This document shows, one piece after another, positions 36,326 through 45,599 of a stretch of DNA of 64,000 nt. The DNA comes from Psychrobacillus lasiicapitis (lineage in GTDB: Bacteria; Bacillota; Bacilli; Bacillales_A; Planococcaceae): assembly GCF_006861795.1 (NCBI RefSeq), contig NZ_VDGH01000010.1, forward strand, positions 187,585 through 251,584, in the 5' to 3' direction. Under the pieces are notes generated by a model that made no database searches, was not told the DNA's origin, and saw only the letters and a program-made list of their open reading frames with translations. The position numbers and the translations under genes were made by a program. How positions within the stretch are numbered: position 1 is the first letter of the stretch; the number at the start of each line of letters is the position of its first letter.

Positions 36326-36544
36326 ATGGTACGATATAATAGAGGTGGCTTTGGTGGTGGATTTAGAGGTCCTGGCTTTGGATTTGGAGGTTTTGGTGGT
36401 CCATTTATAGGAGGCTTAGTTGGAGGTCTTTTAGGTTCTTCATTTGGAGGATATGGTTACAACAGATATCCATATTATCCGCCTTATCCACCATACCAAC
36501 CATATCCTTATTACCCTTATTATCCATATTACGGTGGTTTTTAA
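36326..36544 (+). CDS. Small Gly/Tyr/Pro-rich protein
   Basis: 72-residue low-complexity protein: Gly/Phe-rich N-terminal half (GFGGGFRGPGFGFGGFGG), a short hydrophobic Gly zipper (FIGGLVGGLLG) and a Tyr/Pro tail of repeated YPYYP units. No cysteine. ATG 36326 follows AAAGGAGGA and a terminator lies right after the stop, so it is a real gene. The composition resembles spore-coat or surface-adhesive proteins; that role is an inference. Confidence 0.75.
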   Translation: MVRYNRGGFGGGFRGPGFGFGGFGGPFIGGLVGGLLGSSFGGYGYNRYPYYPPYPPYQPYPYYPYYPYYGGF

Positions 36545-36546
36545 TA

Positions 36547-36596
36547 AAAAAAGCTTTTGCAACGCGCGAACTTTAAGCGGTTGCAAAAGCTTTTTA
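36547..36596. terminator. Bidirectional terminator between the Gly/Tyr-rich gene and the mrp operon
   Basis: AAAAAGCTTTTGCAAC pairs with GTTGCAAAAGCTTTTT, giving a 16-bp stem with A/T runs on each side. Confidence 0.88.
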
Positions 36597-36959
36597 TTAT
36601 TTTCTACGTTCTCTTTTTTTCTTTAATGCTTCTGCTAAATCATCTCGGACCGTTTTATCCCACAATTTTACACCAGATAAATAGGCCGCACGTCCCATCA
36701 TATGCCCACCAACCGGACCTGTGACAAATAGGAATAGGATACCTAGTAAAATGCGAGAATTAAAATTACCTTCATTTAACCAAAAGTGAAAAAATACACC
36801 TAGTAAAATACACATGACTCCGAGCGTTGCGCTTTTAGAGGCAGCATGTGCTCTCGAAAAGGCATCTGGAAGTCGTATTAAACCGATGGCAGTTACTAAT
36901 ACGAAGATTGTTCCAATAGATATTGCGGCAACTATAAGTATATTAGCTATTACGGTCAC
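36597..36959 (-). CDS. mrpG: Mrp Na+/H+ antiporter subunit G
   Basis: About 120 residues with three membrane helices and the MrpG motif GLIRLPDAFSRAHAASKSATLG. The frame is open to 37001, but that part overlaps mrpF; GTG 36959 (TVIANILIVAAISIG) after AAGGAG is the better start. Last gene of the seven-gene mrp operon, followed by a bidirectional terminator. Needed for assembly of the hetero-oligomeric antiporter. Confidence 0.92.
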   Translation of the reverse strand: MTVIANILIVAAISIGTIFVLVTAIGLIRLPDAFSRAHAASKSATLGVMCILLGVFFHFWLNEGNFNSRILLGILFLFVTGPVGGHMMGRAAYLSGVKLWDKTVRDDLAEALKKKRERRK

Positions 36960-37224
36960 GTTGAATGATTTCTCCCTTCTCCGTGAATTTAGAAAAAGCA
37001 ACAGTACCTATAAAGGATAAAATCGCTAAAAGCAAAATAACTTCTAAGAAAAATCCTGTATCAAATAATATAGATATCAGGCCAATTAGTGATATGATAC
37101 CAACCCCAATAGCATCAAGTGCAATTACTCGATCTGGAGTAGAAGGCCCCTTTACTAAACGGTAAACAAAGCCAAGAAGCGAGATGCTTATTAATACGAC
37201 AATAACCCATAGAAAGGTTGTCAT
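36943..37224 (-). CDS. mrpF: Mrp Na+/H+ antiporter subunit F
   Basis: 93-residue membrane protein with three helices and the motif RLVKGPSTPDRVIALDAIG typical of MrpF. It overlaps mrpE and the mrpG start by a few bases, fitting the tightly packed operon. Confidence 0.93.
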   Translation of the reverse strand: MTTFLWVIVVLISISLLGFVYRLVKGPSTPDRVIALDAIGVGIISLIGLISILFDTGFFLEVILLLAILSFIGTVAFSKFTEKGEIIQRDRNS

Positions 37225-37700
37225 GACCTGCTCACCTCCAATATGGCTTTCTCAAACGTATCTCGAATCGAATCAATCGCTTCATCCACATCATCTAAAT
37301 CAAGCGTATGAATATAAAGCGTCTTATTATCATCCGAAATAGCAATGACCATCGTTCCTGGTGTCAGTGTAATCAGACTCGATAAAAGCGTAATTTCCCA
37401 ATCTTTTTCAAGTACAGTCGGCATGGCAAATATTGCAGGACGAATCTGCATTTTCGGTTTTATTATTAACAATAAAACCGAAATATTGGATAACGTAAGC
37501 TCTTTGAAAAATAAAATGATCAGTTTAATCACTGCCCAAACTTGGTCCAAATAAAATCTAGAACTAAATGATTTTCGCAACAAGAATAACATGAATAACC
37601 CTAATAAATATCCTACGATAAAGGTAGTAGGTTTAAATGACACGGATAAAAACATCCATGTGACTGCAATGATGACATTCAATAATATTTGAAAAGCCAT
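37221..37700 (-). CDS. mrpE: Mrp Na+/H+ antiporter subunit E
   Basis: 159-residue membrane protein: N-terminal hydrophobic helices and a C-terminal soluble part with TLTPGTMVIAISDDNKTLYIHTLD, the MrpE signature. The stop of mrpD and the start of mrpE overlap (TAATG). Confidence 0.93.
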   Translation of the reverse strand: MAFQILLNVIIAVTWMFLSVSFKPTTFIVGYLLGLFMLFLLRKSFSSRFYLDQVWAVIKLIILFFKELTLSNISVLLLIIKPKMQIRPAIFAMPTVLEKDWEITLLSSLITLTPGTMVIAISDDNKTLYIHTLDLDDVDEAIDSIRDTFEKAILEVSRS

Positions 37701-39187
37701 TATTTCCCCCCTCCAAATACTGCATCCGTATAAACAGAAGGATCTAGTAGAACTGTAGTGGCATCAGTCATAAACGGAACTAGATATTCCGATCCAACTC
37801 CATATAAAACAGTAATCACAACTAACGTGATAGTTGGTGCCAATAAATGACGATACGTTCTTGGCTGAACTTGCTGTACGCCTTTTTCTTCTCCCCAAAA
37901 CGCATAGATGAAAATGCGGATAGCAGAAAGTAAAACGATTAAGCTAGAAGCTAATATGAAAATACTTTGCCATAGAAGCTCTCCTTCTAAGCCACCTTGT
38001 ACAATTAATAACTTCCCGATAAATCCACTAAGCGGAGGAATACCCGCAAGCCCAAAAGCAGCGATTAAATAACTCCAACCAAGTACCGGATAACGTTTGA
38101 TCAGTCCACCCATTTTACGTAAATCGGATGTGCCGGTAATGTGAATAATAACCCCTATTAGTAAAAATAGTGCGCCCTTAATCAGGATATCATGGATCAG
38201 ATAAAATATAGATCCCATCATTCCACTTTCGTTCATAACCGAAGCTCCAAAAAGAATGACACCAACCGCGATGATAATATTATAGATAACTATCTTTTTC
38301 ACATCAAAGTAAGCAAGCGCGCCTATACATCCTGCGATAATCGTAAGGATAGATATGATCATCAATAACTCATGTGTGAAACCAATATCAGTTGTAAAAA
38401 ATAAAGTGTACGTGCGGATAATTGCATACACACCGACTTTTGTCAGTAAAGCACCGAATAGTGTAAGTACTGGAATTGGCGGGGCAGCATATGATCCTGG
38501 TAACCAGAAGAATAGGGGAAATATAGCTCCTTTTATTCCAAATACGATTAAAAATAACACTGCAATCACGGTTACAATTCCGGCTTGTCCAATGGCTGCC
38601 AATTTGATTGAGATATCGGCCATATTCAGCGTTCCGACGATAGAGTATAAATAACCAACTGTAATAACAAACAAAGAAGAAGAAACTACATTTACTAATA
38701 TGTATTTAATAGATTCTCTTAGCTGCACTTTTTCTCCGCCTAGTACGATCAGCACATAGGAAGACATTAATAATACTTCAAAAAATACAAACATATTGAA
38801 AATGTCACCCGTTGTAAATGCACCGTTCACGCCAGTAAGCATAAATAGAATCGCTGGGTAATAAAACGACGTTTCTCGTTTTATTCCAATGGAAGTAAAG
38901 CTAAACCATACAACAAATAAAGCGATTAGTAGAGAGGATGTCACAAGTAGCGTGGACATCATATCGGAAACCATTGTAATTCCAAATGGAGGTGCCCAAC
39001 TACCTAGTGTAAGGCTTTGAACGCCATCCGTTTTCACTTTCCAAAGTAAAGCAAATGCAGAAACGAGTGCTGTGAGCAAACCAAGGGTCGTGATGACTCG
39101 CTGTGCTTTCACTTTTTTCGGGAAAAATAATAATATGGTTGCAAATAGGAAAGGGATGAGGACTGGGAATAATAATAAGTTAATCAT
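37700..39187 (-). CDS. mrpD: Mrp Na+/H+ antiporter subunit D
   Basis: 495-residue polytopic protein related to the proton-pumping NuoN/NuoM subunits of complex I. The stretch GIKGAIFPLFFWLPGSYAAPP carries the conserved Lys and Pro of the antiporter core, and GGLIKRYPVLGW and AGIPPLSGFIGKLL are family motifs. It forms the ion path together with MrpA. It overlaps mrpC by 8 bases. Confidence 0.95.
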   Translation of the reverse strand: MINLLLFPVLIPFLFATILLFFPKKVKAQRVITTLGLLTALVSAFALLWKVKTDGVQSLTLGSWAPPFGITMVSDMMSTLLVTSSLLIALFVVWFSFTSIGIKRETSFYYPAILFMLTGVNGAFTTGDIFNMFVFFEVLLMSSYVLIVLGGEKVQLRESIKYILVNVVSSSLFVITVGYLYSIVGTLNMADISIKLAAIGQAGIVTVIAVLFLIVFGIKGAIFPLFFWLPGSYAAPPIPVLTLFGALLTKVGVYAIIRTYTLFFTTDIGFTHELLMIISILTIIAGCIGALAYFDVKKIVIYNIIIAVGVILFGASVMNESGMMGSIFYLIHDILIKGALFLLIGVIIHITGTSDLRKMGGLIKRYPVLGWSYLIAAFGLAGIPPLSGFIGKLLIVQGGLEGELLWQSIFILASSLIVLLSAIRIFIYAFWGEEKGVQQVQPRTYRHLLAPTITLVVITVLYGVGSEYLVPFMTDATTVLLDPSVYTDAVFGGGK

Positions 39188-39527
39188 TGTCTTCAGTTCC
39201 TTTCATTAAATCCATATTGTCTGTACCAAGCTCTTTATATGTGCGGTAAGCTAACACTAAAGAAAAGGCGGTTACACCAAAACTAATAACAATTGCAGTT
39301 AGAATAAGCGCTTGGGGCAGAGGATCTACATAATCCTTTACCGTTACCCCTTCTGTTAAAACCGGAGCGGCTTTTCCACCAAGCCCACCCATCGTTAATA
39401 GTAGTAAATGTGTACCATGACTCAATAAACCAGTTCCAATAATAATCCGAAGTAAACTTCTGGATAGTATTAAATAGACGGCAGCCATAAATAGAAAGCC
39501 GATTAAAATGGACATCAAAATCTCCAT
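39180..39527 (-). CDS. mrpC: Mrp Na+/H+ antiporter subunit C
   Basis: 115-residue NuoK-like protein with three helices. GTGLLSHGTHLLLLTMGG and DPLPQALILTAIVISFG are the typical MrpC motifs. It overlaps its neighbours by a few bases. Confidence 0.95.
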   Translation of the reverse strand: MEILMSILIGFLFMAAVYLILSRSLLRIIIGTGLLSHGTHLLLLTMGGLGGKAAPVLTEGVTVKDYVDPLPQALILTAIVISFGVTAFSLVLAYRTYKELGTDNMDLMKGTEDND

Positions 39528-39949
39528 TATTCATCTCCTCCTATCATTTGTATAATCGTCATTGTAACTCCAACAACTACTAAGTAAACACCTGTATCGA
39601 AAAACATAGCGGTATGGATAGATGTTTTACCGAGTAAGGGTATATTAAAATAATCATACACATGTGTAAAAAACGGAACATTAAAGAAAATGGAACCAGC
39701 AGCAGTAGCAATGGAGATTAATAATCCAATTGCCGTTACAACTGTGTAGTTGACGGGTAACATTTCTTTCACCGTTTTTAAATCGAATGCTAGTAGCAAT
39801 AGTACAATTGCACTTGACATTAATAACCCACCGACAAATCCGCCACCAGGTGTATAATGACCTGCAAAAAAGATGTGGATGGAGAATAGAAAAATGATGA
39901 AAAATACTAATTTTGTTGTCGTTTGAATAATCAAATCATTTGTTTTCAA
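39527..39949 (-). CDS. mrpB: Mrp Na+/H+ antiporter subunit B
   Basis: About 140 residues, four helices, with FFAGHYTPGGGFVGGLLMS and FFDTGVYLVVVGVTM, the MrpB pattern. The frame is open to 39976 inside mrpA; TTG 39949 (KTNDLIIQTTTK) is preferred because GAGGAG precedes it by nine bases and the length then matches the family. Confidence 0.93.
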   Translation of the reverse strand: MKTNDLIIQTTTKLVFFIIFLFSIHIFFAGHYTPGGGFVGGLLMSSAIVLLLLAFDLKTVKEMLPVNYTVVTAIGLLISIATAAGSIFFNVPFFTHVYDYFNIPLLGKTSIHTAMFFDTGVYLVVVGVTMTIIQMIGGDE

Positions 39950-42368
39950 TTTTTCTAGCTCCTCTCTTCTTTGCAAGTCTTAGCGTAATCATGCCAATAA
40001 TTCCAAGTGATGCGATTGTTAGAACGCTAATCTCAAACAACGTATCAAATCCACGGTAATCGACTAGAATAACGTTTACAATGTTACCCCCGCCAGCTTC
40101 CGAGTAGACCGTATCTTTATAATACTGGGAGATAGAAGGAATAAGCTTTTGGGAATGAGAAGAAATGGCTATTAATGTAACCATAACACCTACTCCAAGT
40201 GCAATGAGGAAGTTACCTAAACGGAATCCACGGTCTTCTTTTCCTTTTTCATGTTTATTTAACTTCGGTAAATGATAAAAGGCACCTAAAAATAACGCGA
40301 CAGATACTGTTTCAATTACTAATTGTGTTAATGCCAGATCTGGCGCTTTAAAAATAATATAAAACAGCGCTACTGTATATCCAACCGCTCCGAGCGCGAT
40401 AACTGCAGTAAGTCTAGACTTAGTAAATAAAATGGTGATCGTTCCAATAATCAATAGGATGGAAATAAGGATTTCAAAGAACCGAATAGGTGCTAAGGCG
40501 TCCAAACGAATAGCAAATGCATCTTTTATCCACATCGTTCCACCGAGCAATACAATAATCGCAGCAAACATATATACAAAGTAGTTACGAATAGATCCTG
40601 TCATATAGATGGATGAAAAACGATGTGCACCACTATCACCAAGTCGCATTATCCCATCATACATTCCATTTAATGAGACTTTTGATGGAAGTGCGTTATA
40701 CATAGCTCTCCATTTGGGAATAGTCATATACAAGAGATAACCGACTAAAAATACCCCCAACGTCATATATAAAGCCGGTGAGTCGAAACCATGCCAAGCT
40801 TTAATCGAAAACCCAACATCCGAAGGGACTTTATATGCTAATGGTTGAATAGCTGCAACAGCCGGTTTGATAAAAGCGTTTCCAAAAAAGTTTGGAATAA
40901 AGAAAATAATAACAACTAGTGTTGCTAAAATTCCGGGAGACACAAGCATGCCAATCGGAGCCTCATGAGCGGCTTTTGGTAATTGTTCAGGTTTATACTT
41001 GCCGCGGAATGTGTAAAATACAAAGTACAAACTATAAACAAATGTAAATACACTTGCTATCCAAGCTACAATTGGGAACAGAATCCACCAAGAATCCATT
41101 GCGTAAAGATCAAAATGTTGTAAATTTAGAACCGCATCTAAAAACATTTCCTTACTTAGAAATCCGTTAAACGGTGGCACCCCAGCCATTGATAAGCTCC
41201 CAATTAGTGCAATTGTAAAGCTAACAGGCATTAAGCTCATAAGTCCACCTAATTTACGAATATCGCGTGTTCCTGTTTCATGATCGATAATCCCGGCAAT
41301 CATGAACAAGCTCCCTTTAAACGTCGCATGATTCATTAGATGGAAAATGGCAGCAAACGTAGCGAATGTAAAAGTGGTTACTAAATCACCTGTAACATGA
41401 TAAGCAATCGAACCAATTCCAAGTAAAGACATGATTAAACCCAGTTGACTGACCGTAGAAAAGGCCAGAATTGCTTTTAAGTCTGTCTGTTTGACAGCGA
41501 AGAATGAACCCCAGAACAATGTGAGAATACCAATGCCGGTCACAAGCCAAACCCAAACTTCCGATAGGGCAAAGATAGGTGTAAATCTAGCGACTAAATA
41601 CAATCCTGCCTTAACCATGGTAGCAGAGTGTAAATAAGCACTAACTGGTGTTGGAGCTTCCATTGCATCAGGTAACCAAATATAAAAAGGAAACTGTGCG
41701 GATTTAGTAAATGCCCCTATTAATACTAATACAAGAGCCCATACAAAAAGGTCATGTCCAGCAATTGCTGTTGCTTCTCCAATTAGTTCTCGAATAGAGA
41801 AAGTATCTCCAATGATTCCAAGGATCAAAAATCCTCCAAGCATCATGAGCCCACCAAAGACCGTTATCATCATGGACTTTAGTGCACCAAAGCGCGAACG
41901 ATCTTTCGTATACCAATAACCAATTAGTAGAAAAGAAGAAATAGATGTTAATTCCCAGAAGAAGTATAAGCTGATCAAATGATCTGATTGTACAACTCCA
42001 AGCATCGCACTCATAAACATTAGTAAATACACGTAGAAGTTCCCTAATTTTTCTTTATTCTTATCTAAATAAAAGATAGAGTAGAGAACAACAAGTGTCC
42101 CAATCCCAGTTATTAATAATGAGAAAAGTAAACTTAATCCATCTATATAAGATATAAATGAAATTCCCAAGGATGGGATCCAAGGTAGCTCGTCCACATA
42201 AGTTGATCCATCCATAACGGTAGATATATACGTACCGTAGAAAATAACTAGTAGCAATGGAATAATGAGCACAAACCACCCCGTATGTATACTAGAAACC
42301 CTTTTAAACAATAACGGAATCAGCAATGCGGCAATAATCGGTAAAAATATTGCAAAAACTAAGGACAA
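39936..42368 (-). CDS. mrpA: Mrp Na+/H+ antiporter subunit A
   Basis: 810-residue NuoL-like subunit with a C-terminal extension covering NuoJ/MbhD-like parts, the full-length MrpA architecture. Antiporter-core motifs include FWELTSISSFLLIGYW, GAFTKSAQFPFYIWLPDAM, PTPVSAYLHSATMVKAG and GIIDHETGTRDIRKLGG. First gene of the operon; TTG 42368 is preceded by AAAGGAGGA. The Mrp complex exchanges cytoplasmic Na+ for external H+ and supports alkaline and salt tolerance. A structured repeat lies directly upstream, in the space shared with yufK. Confidence 0.96.
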   Translation of the reverse strand: MSLVFAIFLPIIAALLIPLLFKRVSSIHTGWFVLIIPLLLVIFYGTYISTVMDGSTYVDELPWIPSLGISFISYIDGLSLLFSLLITGIGTLVVLYSIFYLDKNKEKLGNFYVYLLMFMSAMLGVVQSDHLISLYFFWELTSISSFLLIGYWYTKDRSRFGALKSMMITVFGGLMMLGGFLILGIIGDTFSIRELIGEATAIAGHDLFVWALVLVLIGAFTKSAQFPFYIWLPDAMEAPTPVSAYLHSATMVKAGLYLVARFTPIFALSEVWVWLVTGIGILTLFWGSFFAVKQTDLKAILAFSTVSQLGLIMSLLGIGSIAYHVTGDLVTTFTFATFAAIFHLMNHATFKGSLFMIAGIIDHETGTRDIRKLGGLMSLMPVSFTIALIGSLSMAGVPPFNGFLSKEMFLDAVLNLQHFDLYAMDSWWILFPIVAWIASVFTFVYSLYFVFYTFRGKYKPEQLPKAAHEAPIGMLVSPGILATLVVIIFFIPNFFGNAFIKPAVAAIQPLAYKVPSDVGFSIKAWHGFDSPALYMTLGVFLVGYLLYMTIPKWRAMYNALPSKVSLNGMYDGIMRLGDSGAHRFSSIYMTGSIRNYFVYMFAAIIVLLGGTMWIKDAFAIRLDALAPIRFFEILISILLIIGTITILFTKSRLTAVIALGAVGYTVALFYIIFKAPDLALTQLVIETVSVALFLGAFYHLPKLNKHEKGKEDRGFRLGNFLIALGVGVMVTLIAISSHSQKLIPSISQYYKDTVYSEAGGGNIVNVILVDYRGFDTLFEISVLTIASLGIIGMITLRLAKKRGARKIENK

Positions 42369-42398
42369 AGAAATCCTCCTTTCAATGATATGTATTTT

Positions 42399-42616
42399 AA
42401 CTTGACTCAGCAGAAGTCTGCCACTTTTTTAAGTGACGTGATAAACACCGGAATGCATTTCAGAGGGAATCTAAATTCCCTACACCCGCGCAAGGTCATC
42501 GCAAATATTTTGCTGAGACAAGTTAAGCCCCCGGTGATGTCGCAGATTTTGAAAGGAATTATTTGCGCAAGCGCAATTCAATATCTGGACGCAATTACGC
42601 CAAGGTGTAATTGATT
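42399..42616. repeat. Structured intergenic repeat, copy 3, enlarged
   Basis: AACTTGACTCAGCA (42399-42412) pairs with TGCTGAGACAAGTT (42511-42524); between them sits about 98 bases containing CGCGCAAGGTCATCGCAAA, which resembles sequence at 26030 and 50450. Then follow GCCCCCGGTGATGTCGCAGATTTTGAA and its counterpart TTCAATATCTGG, and CAATTACGCC/GGTGTAATTG. The first stem's loop is 8-11 bases in the other copies, so this copy looks like one repeat inserted in another. It fills most of the mrpA-yufK divergent spacer. Confidence 0.75.
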
Positions 42617-42740
42617 ATACCCCTAAAATTATAACGTAAATGTATAGTAATTGCATGTCAAAAAATTGACATCTACTTGCAGAATGCAACCTTCCTTCGT
42701 TATGATAAATATGACTACTTTATAGAATAAGAGGATAGTG

Positions 42741-43301
42741 ATGAAAAACCCATATGTGTTTGGATTTTTACCTTTAATTACGATTTTATTATTTAGTTTA
42801 ACCTTCTCTGTTTTTACGATGAATAAAGCAATTGCTTTGTTTAAAGTCATTGGTGTATATAGTGGTATGCGGGAGTTCTTGTCTGATTTAGAGCTAAAGT
42901 TATTTCTGCTCATCATTTTAGTACTCATCTATTTTATGCTTTTTTCTGCTTTGAAGCTGATTGCGGAAACGATTCATGAGATAGGAATGTTATTTTTTTC
43001 AAAGGATTTAGAAGGAAAGACCATTTCGCAAGCTCGTGGGGGTTACGTCATCTTTTTTGTTGGAGCGATTATTTCCGCAGTTGGTTTGCAATCGATTCAA
43101 GTATTGCTTCTCATTTTCCTGGCTACATCATTTATTTATTTTATTTATGTTGTATTTAAATTGAGTAATTCGATGAGTTTATTAGGCACTATAGGGTTAA
43201 TCATGTTCGAGATTATTATGTGGAGTCTATTTTTAGCTTTAGTCATCTATGCGATGATCAAACTGTACAATGGAGTAATTGCAAGTTTACCGTTTTTATA
43301 G
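42741..43301 (+). CDS. yufK: YufK-like membrane protein (DUF5366)
   Basis: 186-residue membrane protein with five or six hydrophobic helices starting FGFLPLITILLFSLTFSVF. It contains no obvious catalytic motif. Its place beside the mrp operon and its length match YufK of B. subtilis. ATG 42741 is used; an in-frame GTG lies one codon upstream but too close to GAGGA. Function unknown. Confidence 0.75.
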   Translation: MKNPYVFGFLPLITILLFSLTFSVFTMNKAIALFKVIGVYSGMREFLSDLELKLFLLIILVLIYFMLFSALKLIAETIHEIGMLFFSKDLEGKTISQARGGYVIFFVGAIISAVGLQSIQVLLLIFLATSFIYFIYVVFKLSNSMSLLGTIGLIMFEIIMWSLFLALVIYAMIKLYNGVIASLPFL

Positions 43302-43565
43302 TAAGTTTGCGGAGGGATTACGGTTGTAGGGCGGACGTTTTCCGACGGATGAGCGATGAGTCATCTATCTCACAGAGAAACAAAGGTAAGAGCGCCACAT
43401 CATGCGGTGAAGTCCAATAGAGCTTGTTGCTTATTCAGAAATGATGTACAAACCTCGCATTGTTGAGTAGAGATACCCTATCTTTTCTAATAATTGGATA
43501 AGAATCTCTTTAAAAGGTTTTTTATCTATTCATAACTGTATAATATAATATTTTTTCATCAATTT
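43302..43565. other. Gene-free spacer with a decayed repeat
   Basis: The first 120 bases contain GGGCGGACGTTTTCCGAC and GAGCGATGAGTCATCTATCTC, recognisable as a strongly diverged reverse copy of the GC-rich repeat found at 48011. The rest is AT-rich without a gene. Confidence 0.45.
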
Positions 43566-43595
43566 AAAAGAAGCTACTGTTTAGTAGCTTCTTTT
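43566..43595 (-). terminator. Terminator of pbpD
   Basis: AAAAGAAGCTACT and AGTAGCTTCTTTT form a 13-bp stem with a GTTT/AAAC loop and T-rich flanks, directly at the pbpD end. Confidence 0.8.
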
Positions 43596-45452
43596 GTTGT
43601 CTCTCATAATTTGATTGAAGATCGAATGGTGTATTTTTTTCGATTCGATTGATTTCATATTTTTAGGCAAATCATAGCCGATCCAAACAGCTGAAGTATA
43701 TGTGTCCGATAAACCGGCTATCCAATAATCCACATAATCATTTGTCGTACCTGTTTTGGCACCAATATAGGATGATGGCACAGAAATACCTTTGCCCGTG
43801 CCATTTGCGACTACGTCCTGTAACAAATTACGCATCGTTTGTACGGTTTTTGGTGACCAAGCTTCTTGTTTTTCCTCGTTCCATTCATATAAGATCTCGC
43901 CATTTTTATCTACCACTTTACGTATTGCATGTGCCGGTTTATACATACCGTTTATAAAGCTTGTATATGCATCAGCCATTTCTAAAGGTGTAACTCCTCT
44001 TGTCAGCCCACCTAAAGCGGCTGCGTAGGAATAATCCTCTTTTACTATATGGTTGAATTGAAAAGGTTCCAGTTTATTAAATGCTGTTTCGATACCAGTC
44101 GTTTGTAATAAACGAACAGCAGGCGTGTTATAGCTAAAACGAAACGCTTCCTTAATCGTGACATTCCCATAAATAGCTCCTCCATAATTTTGAGGACAGT
44201 AGGTACCTATGCAGAACCTTCCTGCATTTATCCCATTTTGAGGTGTTAAAGAGGTCGTCTCAAATAAGGGAGCATATACAAGTAAAGGTTTAAATGCTGA
44301 ACCTGGTTGACGAACTGCTTGGTATGCTCGGTGAAAGTCGTACTTTTTATAGTCTTTTCCTCCGTAAAGACTAATAATTTCCCTCGTTTCATTATTAATA
44401 ACAGCAGATGCCGCTTGTAGACCGGGCGTTTTACGTAGAAGATTATTTATATAGTTATCTTCTTTTAATTGTTTAGCTGGATCGAGTGCAGTATATATGG
44501 TGATTCCTTTTGCACTGATTTCATTGACTCGAGATTGAAGCTCTTTTTCGAAAAAATGTTTTTGGTGTTCGCTTTGGGCAGTTGCTATTTGTTCCAGAAA
44601 GCCTTCTTTAGAAGCAATTAGATTCTTTAATTCTTCCATCACGTAAGTGCTATAGGCAGGATATACTTGTGTTTTCGTTTTTATATGCAATACAATTGGC
44701 ATTGCTTTTAAAGCATCACCATCTGCAGCGGCTATCTTGTTGTTTTTGACCAATACATCAATGAGTAACTCTTGTCTTTTTTTCGTTGCATCGAAATGGA
44801 CTAAAGGGTCATATAACATTGGGTTATTTGGAATAGCACTTATAAAGGCGAGCTCGGCTTCTGTTAGCTCGTTTAACGGACGGCTAAAATAATAAGTTGC
44901 GGCAGCCCCTATTCCATAAACTTGGTTACCAAAGTAAATCTCATTTAAATAATTGGATAGTATTTCTTCTTTTGTTAATTGTTTTTCCATTTCATAGGCA
45001 TACAATAATTCGGTTACTTTACGTTCATATGTTTTTTCAGTAGTCAAATAACGTAATCGGACAAGTTGTTGCGTGATTGTACTTGCACCTTGTTCTTTTG
45101 AATTAGCGATGGCATTGGCAAAAACTGCACGGAAAATCGCACTAAAATTAAATCCAATATGGTTATAAAACTCTACATCCTCACTTTGTATAAATAACTC
45201 TTGTGCAAATAGAGGAATAGATTCAAGTGGGAGGGGTTCTCGCCATTCAACATAATCCTCTGAAAAAACTTGCCCCTGTTCATCAAGGAGAACAATAGGT
45301 GAAGAAATTGATGGACTCGATATTCGAATAGATTCTGCGAGATTATCTTTATATGAACTAGCTACTAGTATTTCTGTATGTATAAAAGAATATAAAATCC
45401 ATATGAAAGGAAAACAAAGTAATAGGATGATAAAACCGATTGCTTGGCGCAT
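43581..45452 (-). CDS. pbpD: Class A penicillin-binding protein PBP4-like (PbpD)
   Basis: 623-residue bifunctional peptidoglycan synthase. After an N-terminal membrane anchor (GFIILLLCFPFIWILYSF) comes the GT51 transglycosylase domain (QSEDVEFYNHIGFN, GASTITQQLVR) and a transpeptidase domain with SxxK in RQPGSAFKPLL, SxN in SYNTPA and KTG in GAKTGTTNDY. The length (624 in B. subtilis PbpD), CIGTYCPQNYGG and the neighbourhood of mrp/yufK support PbpD. Acts outside the membrane in wall synthesis. Confidence 0.92.
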   Translation of the reverse strand: MRQAIGFIILLLCFPFIWILYSFIHTEILVASSYKDNLAESIRISSPSISSPIVLLDEQGQVFSEDYVEWREPLPLESIPLFAQELFIQSEDVEFYNHIGFNFSAIFRAVFANAIANSKEQGASTITQQLVRLRYLTTEKTYERKVTELLYAYEMEKQLTKEEILSNYLNEIYFGNQVYGIGAAATYYFSRPLNELTEAELAFISAIPNNPMLYDPLVHFDATKKRQELLIDVLVKNNKIAAADGDALKAMPIVLHIKTKTQVYPAYSTYVMEELKNLIASKEGFLEQIATAQSEHQKHFFEKELQSRVNEISAKGITIYTALDPAKQLKEDNYINNLLRKTPGLQAASAVINNETREIISLYGGKDYKKYDFHRAYQAVRQPGSAFKPLLVYAPLFETTSLTPQNGINAGRFCIGTYCPQNYGGAIYGNVTIKEAFRFSYNTPAVRLLQTTGIETAFNKLEPFQFNHIVKEDYSYAAALGGLTRGVTPLEMADAYTSFINGMYKPAHAIRKVVDKNGEILYEWNEEKQEAWSPKTVQTMRNLLQDVVANGTGKGISVPSSYIGAKTGTTNDYVDYWIAGLSDTYTSAVWIGYDLPKNMKSIESKKIHHSIFNQIMRDNKRSY

Positions 45453-45568
45453 TTATTGTACTCCATTTCATCATTATAAAGATCAATTACATCTTAGTAT
45501 AATTGCGTCCAAATTTTACATTAGGTTAGTACATGTAAAATCCATGACAACTCCTTGTTAAAAGAATA

Positions 45569-45593
45569 GCACACTTTCTAATGGAAAGTGTGC
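45569..45593 (-). terminator. Terminator of the MFS transporter gene
   Basis: GCACACTTTC and GAAAGTGTGC form a perfect 10-bp stem with a 5-base loop; the minus-strand 3' side continues TATTCTTTT. Confidence 0.75.
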
Positions 45594-45599
45594 CAGTTT

